DNA of 64,000 nucleotides from Neptunomonas sp. (GTDB lineage Bacteria; Pseudomonadota; Gammaproteobacteria; Pseudomonadales; Balneatricaceae). Below are positions 8,258-19,068 of this stretch, one piece after another; position 1 is the stretch's first letter, and every line of letters starts with the position of its first letter. Both the position numbers and the translations under genes were made by a program. The notes below the pieces were generated by a model. It was not told where the DNA came from. It searched no databases and saw nothing but the letters and a program-made list of their open reading frames with translations. The stretch spans positions 1 to 64,000 of the forward strand of contig NZ_JADGEV010000007.1 in NCBI RefSeq assembly GCF_016744175.1, read 5' to 3'.

Positions 8258-8629
8258 AGGTGCATCTCTTTCAACAACATTAATGTGATAAAAGTAACCT
8301 TATCACTCTATGATTTAGCAAATCTTGCTGACTTTATCCAAAATCCTTATCAACAAGCAGCAAACTATGAAAAGTTTTTGCTTACGCCCAAATGTGTCTT
8401 TTTATTTACAATCTAGTTATTTAGTACTAGTTGAACTGAGAATTTCGTCGCCCATTTAAGACGAATAATCTTTTGATACAATTAGATACAATTAAAACTA
8501 CTGTTTGAAACAGCATTTAATACAAACCTTGCTACACTTCCCTCAAGCGCACTGTAAATTAAAAATTACAAAAATTATTAAACCGTGCACTCCTTTACAG
8601 CAGTAGCCCTTTGGCGTGGAGTTTATTCT
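8258..8629. other. 372-base divergent control region with a tandem 10-mer
   Basis: The gap lies between the Rob-like regulator (minus) and the chemoreceptor (plus). It holds a perfect tandem copy of GATACAATTA (8475-8494) and is A+T-rich close to the receptor, where its promoter should be. No gene is visible. The tandem repeat could be a regulator site, but nothing else supports this. Confidence 0.4.
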
Positions 8630-10255
8630 ATGTTTGTACCCAACATGACCGTTAAATCCAAACTCATTTTTATTACCCTAATTTTTGCTTCTCTTTGTAT
8701 TTCGATAAAATCCTACGATCTCTGGCAATTAAAAAATGACTTAATATCTGAAAGAAAAATGCAGTCAAGCAATGCGGTAGACATGGCGTTTAACGTCATA
8801 GCCTTTTATGAGACACAACAAAAAAATGGGCTTTTAAATAAGCTTGATGCCCAAAAAGGAGCCCTAGCTTCAGTAAAGGCAATGCGTTATGACGAAGGAA
8901 ACTACATTTGGATTAATGACATGCAGCTGCGCATGGTCATGCACCCCACCAACTCAAGGCTAGATGGAACAGACCTTTCTACATTCACAGATAGTGATAA
9001 GAAACCATTATTTGTAGACATTGTGAACGGAGCCAAACTCAATGGGTCTGGGTTTGAATATTACATGTGGCCAAAACCTGGTGAAAGCATCCCTTCAGAA
9101 AAGCTTTCCAAGTATTCTCTTTTCGAGCCATGGGGGTGGGTCATTGGTACAGGTGTGTATATAGATGACATTGACGATAATTTTCTTACCCGATTAATTG
9201 AATCTGCCATTTTTATTATTCTTATAACACCTCTTCTTGCATGGCTTACGATTTCTACTATTCGCTCAATCACTCGACCACTGCTTAGTATGAGTAACAC
9301 CATGAAGGAAGTGGCTAAAGGTAATCTTTCAAAGCGTATTAATACCACCAATCAAGACGAGCTTGGCAATCTTGGTCTAACGATCAATGCCACGCTCGAT
9401 ATCCAACAAGACCTGATTAAAAAAATGAGACTCTCTAGTAGTCAAATGCTCAGCTCTGCAGAACAGATGGCATCTACCGCAGAGCAAACATCCTCAGGGG
9501 TTATGCAACAAAGTGAAGAAACACAGCTACTGTCCACTTCTATGAATAAAATGTCCAATACAGCCAAGCATGTGGCCGATAGTAGCCAACAAACTGCGAA
9601 TATTACTGTGCATGCAGCAGCAGCGGCCCAAGAAGGTAAAAACATCGTTTTAGAAACTATCAATTCCATCAACGGGCTGGCAGGTCAACTCGAAAACCAA
9701 GCAAGTAACATCATAAAACTCGAAGAAGATATGAATAATGTTGAAAGTTTTTTATCAATTATTAGAGATATCTCTGACCAAACAAACTTGCTTGCTTTAA
9801 ATGCCGCTATTGAAGCAGCCCGTGCTGGTGAGCAAGGGCGTGGATTTGCTGTCGTTGCTGACGAGGTACGCGCGCTTGCAAAACGCACTCAAGAATCTAC
9901 AGACCAAATAAACACACTAAATTCAGAATTAAAACAGGCATGCAAGAATGCGGTCAGTATGATGTCAGAAAGTCATAATGAAGCACAAAAATGCATACAG
10001 AGCGCTTCTAATGCTGGCCAGCACCTCGTCAGCATTGTAGAGCACGTTCAAGAAATACTAGAAATGAATACGGTTGTCGCCTCCTCTGCTCATCAACAAA
10101 GCTCAGTTGCCGATGAAATGAGTCTCAGCTTGAATAACATAGCTATTATTGCTGACCAAACTCATGGAGGAGCGCAACTTACCGCTAACAATAGTGAGCA
10201 GCTAGCAACACTATCACGCGCACTGCAGAGTCAAGTTAATCAATTTACTACCTAA
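8630..10255 (+). CDS. methyl-accepting chemotaxis protein with Cache sensor
   Basis: The 541-residue receptor has a first membrane segment (about residues 10-30) and a periplasmic single Cache domain (about 35-190, with [17 protein letters not shown] and the end [16 protein letters not shown]). A second membrane segment (about 190-212), a HAMP linker and a signalling domain follow. The hairpin tip is around [19 protein letters not shown] with [14 protein letters not shown], which contacts CheA and CheW. I prefer the ATG at 8630, which has GGAG nine bases upstream, over a GTG at 8585. Single-Cache receptors often sense small organic acids; the ligand is not known. Confidence 0.93.
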   Translation: MFVPNMTVKSKLIFITLIFASLCISIKSYDLWQLKNDLISERKMQSSNAVDMAFNVIAFYETQQKNGLLNKLDAQKGALASVKAMRYDEGNYIWINDMQLRMVMHPTNSRLDGTDLSTFTDSDKKPLFVDIVNGAKLNGSGFEYYMWPKPGESIPSEKLSKYSLFEPWGWVIGTGVYIDDIDDNFLTRLIESAIFIILITPLLAWLTISTIRSITRPLLSMSNTMKEVAKGNLSKRINTTNQDELGNLGLTINATLDIQQDLIKKMRLSSSQMLSSAEQMASTAEQTSSGVMQQSEETQLLSTSMNKMSNTAKHVADSSQQTANITVHAAAAAQEGKNIVLETINSINGLAGQLENQASNIIKLEEDMNNVESFLSIIRDISDQTNLLALNAAIEAARAGEQGRGFAVVADEVRALAKRTQESTDQINTLNSELKQACKNAVSMMSESHNEAQKCIQSASNAGQHLVSIVEHVQEILEMNTVVASSAHQQSSVADEMSLSLNNIAIIADQTHGGAQLTANNSEQLATLSRALQSQVNQFTT

Positions 10256-10439
10256 AAAAAGTACTGGCGCCACATAGGCAAAAGTCAACAGCAAAGCTTG
10301 ATTCTGTGTAAGTAGGGTGGTTTTTTAGCAGAACACTTTAATTCACAAGAATTAGGCTTTTTTACCTTACCCATATAGATACATTGGCAAAACTATTGTC
10401 ACTTCAAGTGGTAATAGCAAACGCTGAAGAAAGAAATGG

Positions 10440-10691
10440 TTACTTGCTCTTAGCAGGTATTACTTTTTCGTTTTCGCTTAATAATTGTTCACCCGAAGCT
10501 GTGGATTCTTGTTTTCGTGTAGGGTCTTCGCCTCTCAGTATCGCTTGCTGCAACTCTAAAACGTCAGAGTGCTCCTCACTTTTATCTTTTATAAACGCCA
10601 TGCTCAGGCCTTTATTGTCTTGATTTAATACCAATGAAATAGCGACAGCGGTAACCGTCAATATAGAAATCCCTTTAACGGTATCGTTCAT
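10440..10691 (-). CDS. small hypothetical single-pass membrane protein
   Basis: Starting at the ATG at 10691 (AGGGG upstream), the protein has 83 residues. It has an N-terminal membrane segment (GISILTVTAVAISLVL) and a polar tail rich in Glu, Lys and Ser, with LELQQAILRGEDPTRKQE. The tail could lie in the periplasm or the cytoplasm. A longer frame to 10769 adds 26 residues without a good ribosome-binding site. I recognise no family. Confidence 0.5.
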   Translation of the reverse strand: MNDTVKGISILTVTAVAISLVLNQDNKGLSMAFIKDKSEEHSDVLELQQAILRGEDPTRKQESTASGEQLLSENEKVIPAKSK

Positions 10692-10846
10692 CTCTATTCC
10701 CCTCTCCCTATATGATATTAAGCAATTTTTTACCCTTACATTAGATAATAAAACATCTGTTTGAATCAACCATTTAATAATAAAGGAAAACCCTTAATTA
10801 AAAACAAAATATCGCGTATTCTTATAGAAAAAATCGAGACTTAAAA

Positions 10847-11680
10847 ATGCCTAATCAAATTCCTCAGCTTTTAGATGCAACCTTACAATTAGATAACCGT
10901 ATTGCTGTTTTAACTTTGAATCGAGACGATGTTAGAAATGCCTTAACAGGGACTCACTTAATTGATGATATTTTGTCGACTATTCAGTGGGTTAACACAT
11001 GTGAAGCGGTGTCTGTTTTAGTCATCACTGGAGCAGGTACTGCGTTCTCTGCTGGCGGGAATATAAAAGAGATGCTCGAGCGCGATGGCGAGCATCATGA
11101 CGGCGCATTCAGTGGCGACGTATATGAAGTACAAAATAAGTACAGAAATGGAATACAGAAAATCCCGCTGGCTGTATATAACTGCGAAGTACCGGTTATT
11201 GCTGCGATCAACGGTGCTGCTATCGGGGCTGGATTTGATCTTACTTGTATGTGCGATATGCGTATTGGCTCGACACAAGCACTCGTCGGTGAAACTTTCG
11301 TAAACTTAGGAATCATCCCTGGTGATGGTGGTGCGTGGTTTTTACAACGGCTAATTGGTTACCAAAAAGCTGCAGACATGACGTTTACTGGCCGTCTAGT
11401 TAAGGCTGATGAAGCTAAAGCTATGGGGTTATTGATGGATGTTGTCAGCCCTGAAGAACTAATGCCCGCAGCATTAAAACTAGCAAGCCAAATAGCAGCT
11501 AAACCCCCTCAAGCGACACGGCTTACTAAGCGCTTGATGAAAGCAGCCCAACGTCAAGAGCTTGCAGATTTTTTAGACTTATGCGCTGTATTTCAAGGTA
11601 TGTGCCACAATACAGATGATCATCTAGAAGCGGTCAGTGCTTTTGTTGAGAAACGTCCCGCTAAATTTAACGGGAAGTAG
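10847..11680 (+). CDS. enoyl-CoA hydratase/isomerase (crotonase) family protein
   Basis: This 277-residue protein has the crotonase fold: the oxyanion-hole segment AFSAGGNIKEM (about residue 65), GAAIGAGFDLTCMCDMRIGS (about 125) and NLGIIPGDGGAWFLQRLIG (about 155). Compared by eye with mitochondrial hydratase, the first catalytic Glu is Asp (in GFDL) and the second is replaced. An Asp is present in PGDGG, as in isomerase-like members such as PaaG. It is therefore probably not a classical hydratase and may be an isomerase or act on an unusual acyl-CoA. It stands alone, with a terminator behind it. Confidence 0.85.
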   Translation: MPNQIPQLLDATLQLDNRIAVLTLNRDDVRNALTGTHLIDDILSTIQWVNTCEAVSVLVITGAGTAFSAGGNIKEMLERDGEHHDGAFSGDVYEVQNKYRNGIQKIPLAVYNCEVPVIAAINGAAIGAGFDLTCMCDMRIGSTQALVGETFVNLGIIPGDGGAWFLQRLIGYQKAADMTFTGRLVKADEAKAMGLLMDVVSPEELMPAALKLASQIAAKPPQATRLTKRLMKAAQRQELADFLDLCAVFQGMCHNTDDHLEAVSAFVEKRPAKFNGK

Positions 11681-11694
11681 TGACGGCTACCCAT

Positions 11695-11722
11695 AAAACC
11701 GAAGCTTACTTGGTTCGGTTTT
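11695..11722. terminator. bidirectional terminator between convergent genes
   Basis: AAAACCGAA (11695-11703) and TTCGGTTTT (11714-11722) form a nine-base-pair stem with A and T ends on both sides. It lies 15 bases after the crotonase stop codon and 28 bases from the end of the convergent PEP-CTERM gene. Confidence 0.8.
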
Positions 11723-11749
11723 ATTAAAAACACAATCTCTTATCTGCTC

Positions 11750-12571
11750 TCAAGTATGCTTATGCCAGTTTGCTTTGCGCGCAATAACAACCAAACCTAA
11801 CGCTAACAATATCAAGGTACTTGGTTCAGGAACTTCATTTGATGGAGGTCTTACGCTACCACTAATACCTGCCAATTTTATGCCATCCCAGTTGCTATCA
11901 GTAATCGAATCTCCTGTACTTGCGCCCGTTCCAACGGCCGACATATAAGCACCAATAATCCAATAGCTTGAATAAACCGTATCTAAATTACTGTTTACCG
12001 TTTCCTGGCCCGTTCCCGGGTTTGCGTGATGGCTAATAACACTCCAACCATTTGCTGATAAGCCTGATAAATTCACACCACCTATATCTGCAGCAGGCTG
12101 TGAACCGGTCGTACCGCCCTGATATGCCATAACCGTCACATCAGAATCACCTCCATGCCAGCCAATATTAAAAGCATCTAATGAAAACTGTTTTTCTGCA
12201 AAATCAAACATGACAAATTCGTAAGTGCCACCATTATCTATGGCGTGATTATCACCACCCGAATTACCATATCCAGAACCATCGGAGCCATAGCCATCCT
12301 GATCAATAACTAAGCCGTACTGGTTATGCGCAAGTAAACTATCAACGTTTCTAATTTGGTTTGGTCCCGACACAGGAGCAGACCAAGCAGACAATGTAGT
12401 CATCGCTCCAATACTATCACTAGAGAAACTATAGCTTCCAGATGTCGTACTTGAAACGCGATAATCACCATTTGATGAGGTCTTAAAGTTCCAGCTTACA
12501 GATGCACTTACATTCAGACTGGTAATAGCCAATACCGCACATAATCCAATCTTAAACTTTGTAATGTTCAT
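11750..12571 (-). CDS. PEP-CTERM sorting-domain surface protein
   Basis: This 273-residue protein is secreted, with a signal peptide MNITKFKIGLCAVLAITSL and cleavage near VSA. The mature part is rich in Gly, Ser and Asn, with few basic residues. It ends with the classic tripartite tail: VPEPST, a hydrophobic helix (LILLALGLVVIA) and a basic end (RKANWHKH). Exosortase would cleave near PEP and pass the protein to the surface with the exopolysaccharide. The middle, with IDNGGTYEFVMFDF and IGWHGGDSDVTVMAY, resembles the XDP1 type of exosortase-dependent proteins. I start at 12571, which has AGGTGG upstream. The PrsT-like gene precedes it. Confidence 0.85.
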   Translation of the reverse strand: MNITKFKIGLCAVLAITSLNVSASVSWNFKTSSNGDYRVSSTTSGSYSFSSDSIGAMTTLSAWSAPVSGPNQIRNVDSLLAHNQYGLVIDQDGYGSDGSGYGNSGGDNHAIDNGGTYEFVMFDFAEKQFSLDAFNIGWHGGDSDVTVMAYQGGTTGSQPAADIGGVNLSGLSANGWSVISHHANPGTGQETVNSNLDTVYSSYWIIGAYMSAVGTGASTGDSITDSNWDGIKLAGISGSVRPPSNEVPEPSTLILLALGLVVIARKANWHKHT

Positions 12572-12734
12572 ATGACCACCTACAACTTTGTTCTTTTTGT
12601 CTCCAATAAAAGACATACTACTACCACGAAACAATTTAAACAAGATTATTTAAAGCCATATAATTTAATTACTTTAAAAACAATTAGTTATAAATAAACA
12701 AGCATATAGAAAGACAAATATTCAAACAGGTATT

Positions 12735-15542
12735 TCATTGTAGTTTTTCTTGAAGCTCTTCTTTTAACACAATAACTTGACCTCTTCCCTCAAATTCCAC
12801 ACCTGTCAGTAGCGCCTTATCAAGATATATTGCTGCTTCTTTAACTCGCCCTAAGGACTTAAGGGCAACGGCTAAATGATAGTGAATATCAGGAGCATTG
12901 GACTGGCGAGAGCTCGCCTCCCTAAGGTATTTCAGACCTTCTTCTGCATTACCTGACTCAACCAACAACCACCCCAAGGTATCGGCTACTTGAGGTATAT
13001 CCGACGCTTTTTTATAAGCATTCCTTGCGTAAACAAGAGCGTCAGGATGATTTAATTTATAAAGCGCATAAGCCATGTTATTGAGTAATAATGCACTTTC
13101 AGGAAAATTACTCAAAAGCTGTTGCATAACATCAACGGCTTTTTCATATTGACTATCTGCAAGTAAATGCTCAGAAAAGGCTAATTTAACAGTGGTGTCT
13201 TCTGGGTAAGATTGAAGCCACCACTCTAATAGATCCCCAGACTCATCACCTTTATTCTGTGCTTTTAAAGCCCTGAAACGATTAATCACCAACGCGCTTA
13301 CGGGTTTAATTGATAAACCCAATATGTACTGCTCATCGGCCTTATCAAACTGCAGCTGCTCCATGAAAACATCACCTAGTAACTGAAACCCAATAGGGTT
13401 GTTCGGATAACGCTCCTGCAATTTGAGCGCTGCCTTTTCTGCTCCAACAAACATGCCTAATTTAATACTTAGCTCTGTCATTAATACTTCGGCGGGATAA
13501 AAACCTGGCCGCCCTTGAAGTGCTTTTGTTAATGAGTAACGCGCATCCGCCACTTCATTAATACGTAGTTGCAAGTTTGCTATTTTATATAATGCATCAG
13601 CATCAAATCCGGCAATTTTCACCATTCTTTTAAATGTCACTTGTGCTGCTTTAGGTTCATTCTTTATTCCCTGAATTTGCCCTAACAACGAAAGCACAGC
13701 CAAATTATCAGCATGACTCTGTACACCCGCTCTTACTGTATTTTCAGCAAGGTCGTACATTCCTAGCCTCACATACAAATCGGCTAAATAAAGCACGACT
13801 TCTAAAGATTTAGACTCTAGAGCTGATGCTTTTTCAGCCCACTTAAGGGCTTCGGTATGATTACCAGAAACATATTCTAGACGCGACACTTGGAGCATCA
13901 CAGTCGTATTTTCAGGCACAAAAGCCAGCAACTCATTCATTTGGGTACGAGCATCAAGCAGCTTATTCTCTGCTATATTTATCTTCACAAGATTTATTTT
14001 TGCAGCAGAGAAGGCGGGATCGTCTTTCAAAATAGCAGCGAATTGATTTCTAGCGTCATCCATTTTCCTTTGTGAAAAGAGTGCGACCCCTAATAAATTG
14101 CGATAAGTCGCATTCTCAGAAGAAAAACTCACTAACCTTCGTGCCGACACTTCAGCTTTATCAAAGATTTTTTGTTTTAAATACATAACAGTTAATAAAA
14201 ACGCTGTTTTCTGTGTAGGCTCTTTGGCATAAATACTTTCTAAAGCTTGCATGCCCTCTATGACACTTCCCGATTTCAACTGACTCTTTGCAAGCTGCGT
14301 TTCAATATATAGGCTGTTACCAAAAAGAACGGCTTCTTCGAGTAACTTTGTCGCTCTGGCATCTCTCCCTGTCTGGCTATAAGCCGCGGCAAGCATGGTA
14401 AGGATACTGGCATCAGTTTTGGCGAGTGGGCGGATAGTATTCAATAATTTGATTGCTTGCTCTTGCTCACCCTGCCCTAATAAAACATCAGCTAACAGCT
14501 TATGAGCACCAATATCTGAAGGCACTTTCCTCAAGTACATTTCAAGATAAGTACGAACAGACTCCCATTGTTTTAACGCATGATGCGCTAACGCAGCGGC
14601 CATTAAGAGTTGAGGATCAGCTCTCACTTTTTCTTTAGGAAGTACGGCAATAACTTCAGTACATCTAACGAACTCTAAACGAGCCTTTTCATCACTTCCC
14701 ATTTTGGACAGTAACAATCCCCGAAAGTAAGCAGCACGTGGCTCATAAGGAGACTCTCTTTTCAGAAAACCTAAATCAACACTCGCCTCGTCCAGCCGAT
14801 CTAAGTCAATTAACGCCCCTATTTTTGCAACGCGCGCATCAACATGACTAGCTTGCAAAATGAGCGCTTTTTCATAAGTGCGAATAGCCAGCTTTAAATC
14901 ACCTAGCGCATGCACAACAGAAGCATGGCTATTCCAAGAGCGAGCGTCAGAGGGCCAATCAATGATTAACTGTTGCGAGTTTTTCAAAGCATCTTCGTAA
15001 GCCCCCTCTCGAATAAGCAATATGACACTGGCTAGACGAGGCAAGAGCGCTGAAGGGTCTACACGAAGCGCCACATCGATAGACTCTCGCGCTTCCCCTA
15101 ACTCATCTAACAATGTATAGGCTTCAGCACGATACCCAAGAAGGTCCACTTTTATGCGGGGAGGCAGCCCCTCAATAGGAAGGTCAGAAATAATCTTGGA
15201 ATATTTGCCTAACAGCAGATATGTATTAGCTAAATTTATTGTAATAAGTGAAGCGTCAGCGCCAAAGAGCAATGCTTGCTGTAATACATATTCAGCCGCT
15301 TTGGCATCTCCCTGTTTTAAATATACTTCACCAGAAAGAACCAATGATGGCAAATGACGAGGATCCACCTGTAAGGCATTTTTCAACTGGACAATAGAAG
15401 CATCAAAATCATCTTGAAAATATAGCTTGTTCGCATCTTCAAAATAAACAGCGACATCATTACTCGCAGCTTCTGAGCCAACGGAGGAACTCATACAACT
15501 AAACGTGAGTATCACCACAGCTGCCTTACTGACAATCCTCAT
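12735..15542 (-). CDS. prsT: PEP-CTERM system TPR-repeat protein, PrsT type
   Basis: This 935-residue protein has an N-terminal signal sequence, a possible weak lipobox ending at a Cys near residue 16, and TPR helical pairs along almost its whole length. Examples are YFEDANKLYFQDDFDASIV and QLKNALQVDPRHLPSLVLSG. The opening and length match the TPR protein that accompanies exosortase/PEP-CTERM and exopolysaccharide loci. It presumably acts in the periplasm as a scaffold for assembly or export of polymer and surface proteins. AAAGGA precedes the ATG. It is transcribed ahead of a PEP-CTERM substrate gene, which supports the assignment. Confidence 0.82.
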   Translation of the reverse strand: MRIVSKAAVVILTFSCMSSSVGSEAASNDVAVYFEDANKLYFQDDFDASIVQLKNALQVDPRHLPSLVLSGEVYLKQGDAKAAEYVLQQALLFGADASLITINLANTYLLLGKYSKIISDLPIEGLPPRIKVDLLGYRAEAYTLLDELGEARESIDVALRVDPSALLPRLASVILLIREGAYEDALKNSQQLIIDWPSDARSWNSHASVVHALGDLKLAIRTYEKALILQASHVDARVAKIGALIDLDRLDEASVDLGFLKRESPYEPRAAYFRGLLLSKMGSDEKARLEFVRCTEVIAVLPKEKVRADPQLLMAAALAHHALKQWESVRTYLEMYLRKVPSDIGAHKLLADVLLGQGEQEQAIKLLNTIRPLAKTDASILTMLAAAYSQTGRDARATKLLEEAVLFGNSLYIETQLAKSQLKSGSVIEGMQALESIYAKEPTQKTAFLLTVMYLKQKIFDKAEVSARRLVSFSSENATYRNLLGVALFSQRKMDDARNQFAAILKDDPAFSAAKINLVKINIAENKLLDARTQMNELLAFVPENTTVMLQVSRLEYVSGNHTEALKWAEKASALESKSLEVVLYLADLYVRLGMYDLAENTVRAGVQSHADNLAVLSLLGQIQGIKNEPKAAQVTFKRMVKIAGFDADALYKIANLQLRINEVADARYSLTKALQGRPGFYPAEVLMTELSIKLGMFVGAEKAALKLQERYPNNPIGFQLLGDVFMEQLQFDKADEQYILGLSIKPVSALVINRFRALKAQNKGDESGDLLEWWLQSYPEDTTVKLAFSEHLLADSQYEKAVDVMQQLLSNFPESALLLNNMAYALYKLNHPDALVYARNAYKKASDIPQVADTLGWLLVESGNAEEGLKYLREASSRQSNAPDIHYHLAVALKSLGRVKEAAIYLDKALLTGVEFEGRGQVIVLKEELQEKLQ

Positions 15543-15731
15543 TTATACAGTCCTTTCTCATAACTCATATTATCTGAATTTCGCTATGCTAATGCACCAC
15601 GTCACCCATTTAATGTAGTCATAGAGTTGCAACTTAACAAACGAAGAAAGCCCTTCGACTTTAACTACTTTTTCTACTTATCTAGCGCAAACAGCACTTA
15701 TTTTATACGGTAGAACTAATCAATTTTCTAT

Positions 15732-16511
15732 TCAATTCCACGCGTTCCACAGACCAATAACACTAACCAAAATTAGAGTTATACCAAGCAAGCGGAAAAA
15801 CAGAGGGGTCTCTGCATGAATGATTTTTTCATGAAAACGCATGCCAATGATATGCCCAAATGTTGCACAGGGAAGCAGCCATAGGTGGTGTATCAACTGA
15901 AAATCAATGCCGGCCCAAATGAACGCGATACATTTAATCAATACCAAAATAAACCAAAGAGCAAACAGTGTATCTCTTAGTTGGTGCTTAGCCACGTGAG
16001 ATGCATACACTGCAACAATCAAAGGCGCACCAATTAAAGACGTCCCACTAATGTACCCACCAAGCATCAAAAAGCTAGCATCTAATGTTGTGCTGTTACT
16101 GGTAAAAGGCTTATTCAAGGCATACCCAAAAGCATAAACCATAACAATCGTGAAAATGATACTGCCCATCAGTTCTGTTGGTAATGTTAACAAACCAAAA
16201 ACACCCACCAGCTTGGGCACGATCATTATCTTTAATGAGCGCTTTAAATACCGCCAATCAATGTTAGATTCAACCTTGGATAAAGAGGCTTGCTTACCGT
16301 TCCTTCTGTGATTAGTCACAGCAATAAAAGCGGAGAACACAAGCAAGTGCACTGCAATAATGGGCAAAAAGATCAACGGATCATTATGAACGAGCAAAAG
16401 AAATGGTAGCGATAGCACGGCTCCGCCAAAGCCCAACCCGGAACGAACAAAACCACTCCAAACAAACAACAGGCCGATAAGGATGTACTGCCAAGCTTCT
16501 AATTCGTTCAT
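15732..16511 (-). CDS. TSUP (TauE/SafE) family permease
   Basis: This 259-residue membrane protein has seven to eight hydrophobic segments and the family pattern in its first repeat (IGLLFVWSGFVRSGLGFGGA). A second repeat after a polar linker contains LMLGGYISGTSLIGAPLIVA. TSUP proteins carry sulfite, sulfonates, acetate derivatives or other small anions across the inner membrane, and the direction differs between members. It lies just downstream of ppsA on the same strand, but a terminator lies between the two genes, so it is likely a separate unit. Confidence 0.85.
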   Translation of the reverse strand: MNELEAWQYILIGLLFVWSGFVRSGLGFGGAVLSLPFLLLVHNDPLIFLPIIAVHLLVFSAFIAVTNHRRNGKQASLSKVESNIDWRYLKRSLKIMIVPKLVGVFGLLTLPTELMGSIIFTIVMVYAFGYALNKPFTSNSTTLDASFLMLGGYISGTSLIGAPLIVAVYASHVAKHQLRDTLFALWFILVLIKCIAFIWAGIDFQLIHHLWLLPCATFGHIIGMRFHEKIIHAETPLFFRLLGITLILVSVIGLWNAWN

Positions 16512-16527
16512 TGTTCTCTACTAACGT

Positions 16528-16551
16528 AAAAAGGGGCAAAAGCCCCTTTTT
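16528..16551 (-). terminator. ppsA terminator
   Basis: AAAAAGGGGC (16528-16537) and GCCCCTTTTT (16542-16551) form a ten-base-pair stem with an AAAA loop, 21 bases after the ppsA stop codon. It separates ppsA from the TSUP permease gene. Confidence 0.88.
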
Positions 16552-16572
16552 GATATAGAATTTATGGCAGGG

Positions 16573-18945
16573 TTAATGCGAAGAACGGTTCGCCAAAAAG
16601 AACCACGTATCTAACACCGAATCTGGGTTAAGCGAAACACTGCTGATGCCCTGTTCCATTAACCATTTAGCCAGATCAGGGTGATCTGATGGCCCTTGCC
16701 CACATATCCCAATGTACTTGCCTTGGGCCTTACACGCGTCTATGGCCATGCTTAAGAGTTTTGTAACAGCATCATTACGCTCATCAAAAAGGTGTGCAAT
16801 TACCCCAGAGTCTCGATCCAGCCCTAATGTGAGCTGAGTAAGGTCGTTAGACCCAATAGAAAAACCATCGAAATACTCCAAAAACTCATCGGCCAATAAA
16901 GCATTTGAAGGAATTTCACACATCATAATAAGACGTAACCCATTTTCTCCACGCCTGAGACCATTTTCAGCTAACAAATCCACGACTTGCTTCGCCTCAC
17001 CAACCGTACGAACAAAGGGAATCATTATTTCTACATTGGTCAAGCGCATTTCATCACGAACTTTTTTCAATGCACGGCATTCGAGTTCAAAGCAATCCCG
17101 AAAAGAATCAGAAATATATCGAGCCGCCCCTCTAAACCCTAGCATTGGGTTTTCTTCACTCGGCTCATATTGGTCACCGCCAATCAAATGCCCATATTCA
17201 TTAGATTTAAAATCAGACATTCTTACGATAACTTTTTTAGGATAAAAAGCGGCCGCCAGTGTTGCAATACCCTCTACCAGCTTGGCGATATAAAACTCTA
17301 TAGGCCCATCGTAACCAGAAATACGCCGCTCAATCACTTGACGCACTTCATGAGGTTGTTCATCCATATTGAGCAATGCTTTAGGGTGAACCCCAATCAT
17401 ACGATTGATAATAAACTCAAGACGAGCAAGACCTACACCAGCATTGGGCAATGATTGGAAATCAAATGCGCGATCAGGGTTGCCTACGTTCATCATTATA
17501 TCAAACGGCAACACTGGCATTGATTCAACGCTGTTAGTTTGGTGTTCAAAGTTTAACCGCCCTTCATAGGCACGCCCTGTATCACCTTCTGCACACGATA
17601 CAGTGACAACCTGTCCATCACGCAACCGATCTGTTGCATCACCACAACCCACTATGGCAGGAATACCTAATTCCCGAGCAATAATTGCAGCATGGCATGT
17701 TCGCCCACCTCGGTTAGTAACGATGCCCGCTGCACGCTTCATTACAGGCTCCCAATCAGGGTCTGTCATGTCAGTAACGAGTACATCTCCGGGCTGAACT
17801 TTTGACATTTCAGAGATATCAGACACCAAGCGCACAGCTCCAGAGCCAATACGGTGCCCAATAGAACGCCCCTCAACTAATACATTACCTTTTTCTTTTA
17901 ATAAGTAACGTTCAATCACATTTCCATTATCTTTACTGCGCACCGTTTCAGGTCTTGCTTGAACAACATAGAGATGGCCGTCATCACCATCTTTAGCCCA
18001 CTCAATATCCATCGGCCTGTCATAATGTTTTTCTATAGTGACAGCTATCTCAGCTAACGCTTGTACATCACTATCATTAATACAAAAGCGGTTTCGCTCA
18101 CTGTTTTCTACATTAATTGTTTTCACAGATTTTGCTGTCGAGCCATCACCTGCATATACCATTTTGATCGCTTTAGACCCTAAGGTACGCCTCAAAATTG
18201 CAGGAATCTTTTGCCTCAATGTAGGCTTATAAACATAAAACTCATCAGGATTTACAGCACCTTGAACAATCGTTTCACCCAAACCATACGAGGCAGTAAT
18301 AAATACAACATGATTGAAGCCTGATTCAGTATCCATAGTGAACATGACGCCAGAAGCACCCGTTTCACTACGCACCATTCGCTGTATACCGGCAGACAAA
18401 GCAACTTCATGGTGTTCAAAGTTATGATGCGTACGATAAGAAATAGCACGATCATTATAAAGAGAGGCAAATACTTCTTTGACCGCTTGCTTAACTTCTT
18501 CTACGCCACGGATATTCAAAAAGGTTTCCTGTTGTCCCGCAAAAGAGGCATCAGGTAGGTCTTCTGCTGTCGCGGATGAACGTACAGCAACGGCTAGATC
18601 GGTTTGGCCAGCGGATAACTCGGCGTATGCAGTTTCTATAGCGAGGTTTAACTCTGGCTGTAATTGAGCATCAACTATCCACTGACGGATCTCAGCCCCT
18701 GTTTTAGCTAAGGCAACTACATCGTTAGTATCTAGCTGTTGCAAAACACTGTTTATTTTTTCTTTGAGATCACTAAAGTTTAAAAAATCTCGAAATGCAT
18801 CTGCTGTGGTAGCAAATCCTCCTGGGACTTTTATTCCAGCTGAGCTTAACTGGCTTATCATTTCGCCTAATGATGCGTTTTTACCGCCAACTATATCAAC
18901 ATCACCCATACCCGCCTGATCAAGACGTAATACGTAATTATGCAA
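16573..18945 (-). CDS. ppsA: phosphoenolpyruvate synthase
   Basis: PpsA converts pyruvate and ATP to phosphoenolpyruvate, AMP and phosphate, the first step of gluconeogenesis from three-carbon acids. The 790-residue sequence has the ATP-binding domain ([11 protein letters not shown] at the start; [18 protein letters not shown]), the swivelling phosphohistidine domain ([18 protein letters not shown]) and the PEP-binding barrel with the catalytic Cys in CGQGPSD. I start at a TTG at 18945: AGGGGAGG is six bases upstream, and the resulting N-terminus ([11 protein letters not shown]) aligns with the Pseudomonas protein. The regulator ppsR is nearby and divergent, the usual arrangement. Confidence 0.97.
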   Translation of the reverse strand: MHNYVLRLDQAGMGDVDIVGGKNASLGEMISQLSSAGIKVPGGFATTADAFRDFLNFSDLKEKINSVLQQLDTNDVVALAKTGAEIRQWIVDAQLQPELNLAIETAYAELSAGQTDLAVAVRSSATAEDLPDASFAGQQETFLNIRGVEEVKQAVKEVFASLYNDRAISYRTHHNFEHHEVALSAGIQRMVRSETGASGVMFTMDTESGFNHVVFITASYGLGETIVQGAVNPDEFYVYKPTLRQKIPAILRRTLGSKAIKMVYAGDGSTAKSVKTINVENSERNRFCINDSDVQALAEIAVTIEKHYDRPMDIEWAKDGDDGHLYVVQARPETVRSKDNGNVIERYLLKEKGNVLVEGRSIGHRIGSGAVRLVSDISEMSKVQPGDVLVTDMTDPDWEPVMKRAAGIVTNRGGRTCHAAIIARELGIPAIVGCGDATDRLRDGQVVTVSCAEGDTGRAYEGRLNFEHQTNSVESMPVLPFDIMMNVGNPDRAFDFQSLPNAGVGLARLEFIINRMIGVHPKALLNMDEQPHEVRQVIERRISGYDGPIEFYIAKLVEGIATLAAAFYPKKVIVRMSDFKSNEYGHLIGGDQYEPSEENPMLGFRGAARYISDSFRDCFELECRALKKVRDEMRLTNVEIMIPFVRTVGEAKQVVDLLAENGLRRGENGLRLIMMCEIPSNALLADEFLEYFDGFSIGSNDLTQLTLGLDRDSGVIAHLFDERNDAVTKLLSMAIDACKAQGKYIGICGQGPSDHPDLAKWLMEQGISSVSLNPDSVLDTWFFLANRSSH

Positions 18946-19068
18946 AGCTTGCCTCCCCTTACTATCCAACCGACACGTTGATTATCTTTTTCATTTCAGC
19001 GCAACGTCAGCACAGCATACGTTAATAATTAAGAAATAATAAAACCTAAGCTCATCTTAAAACTGCTT

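Noticed and set aside
8475..8494. Tandem GATACAATTA as a short CRISPR-like or phage repeat
   Set aside because: Two perfect 10-base copies without spacers are not a CRISPR array, and no cas gene is present.
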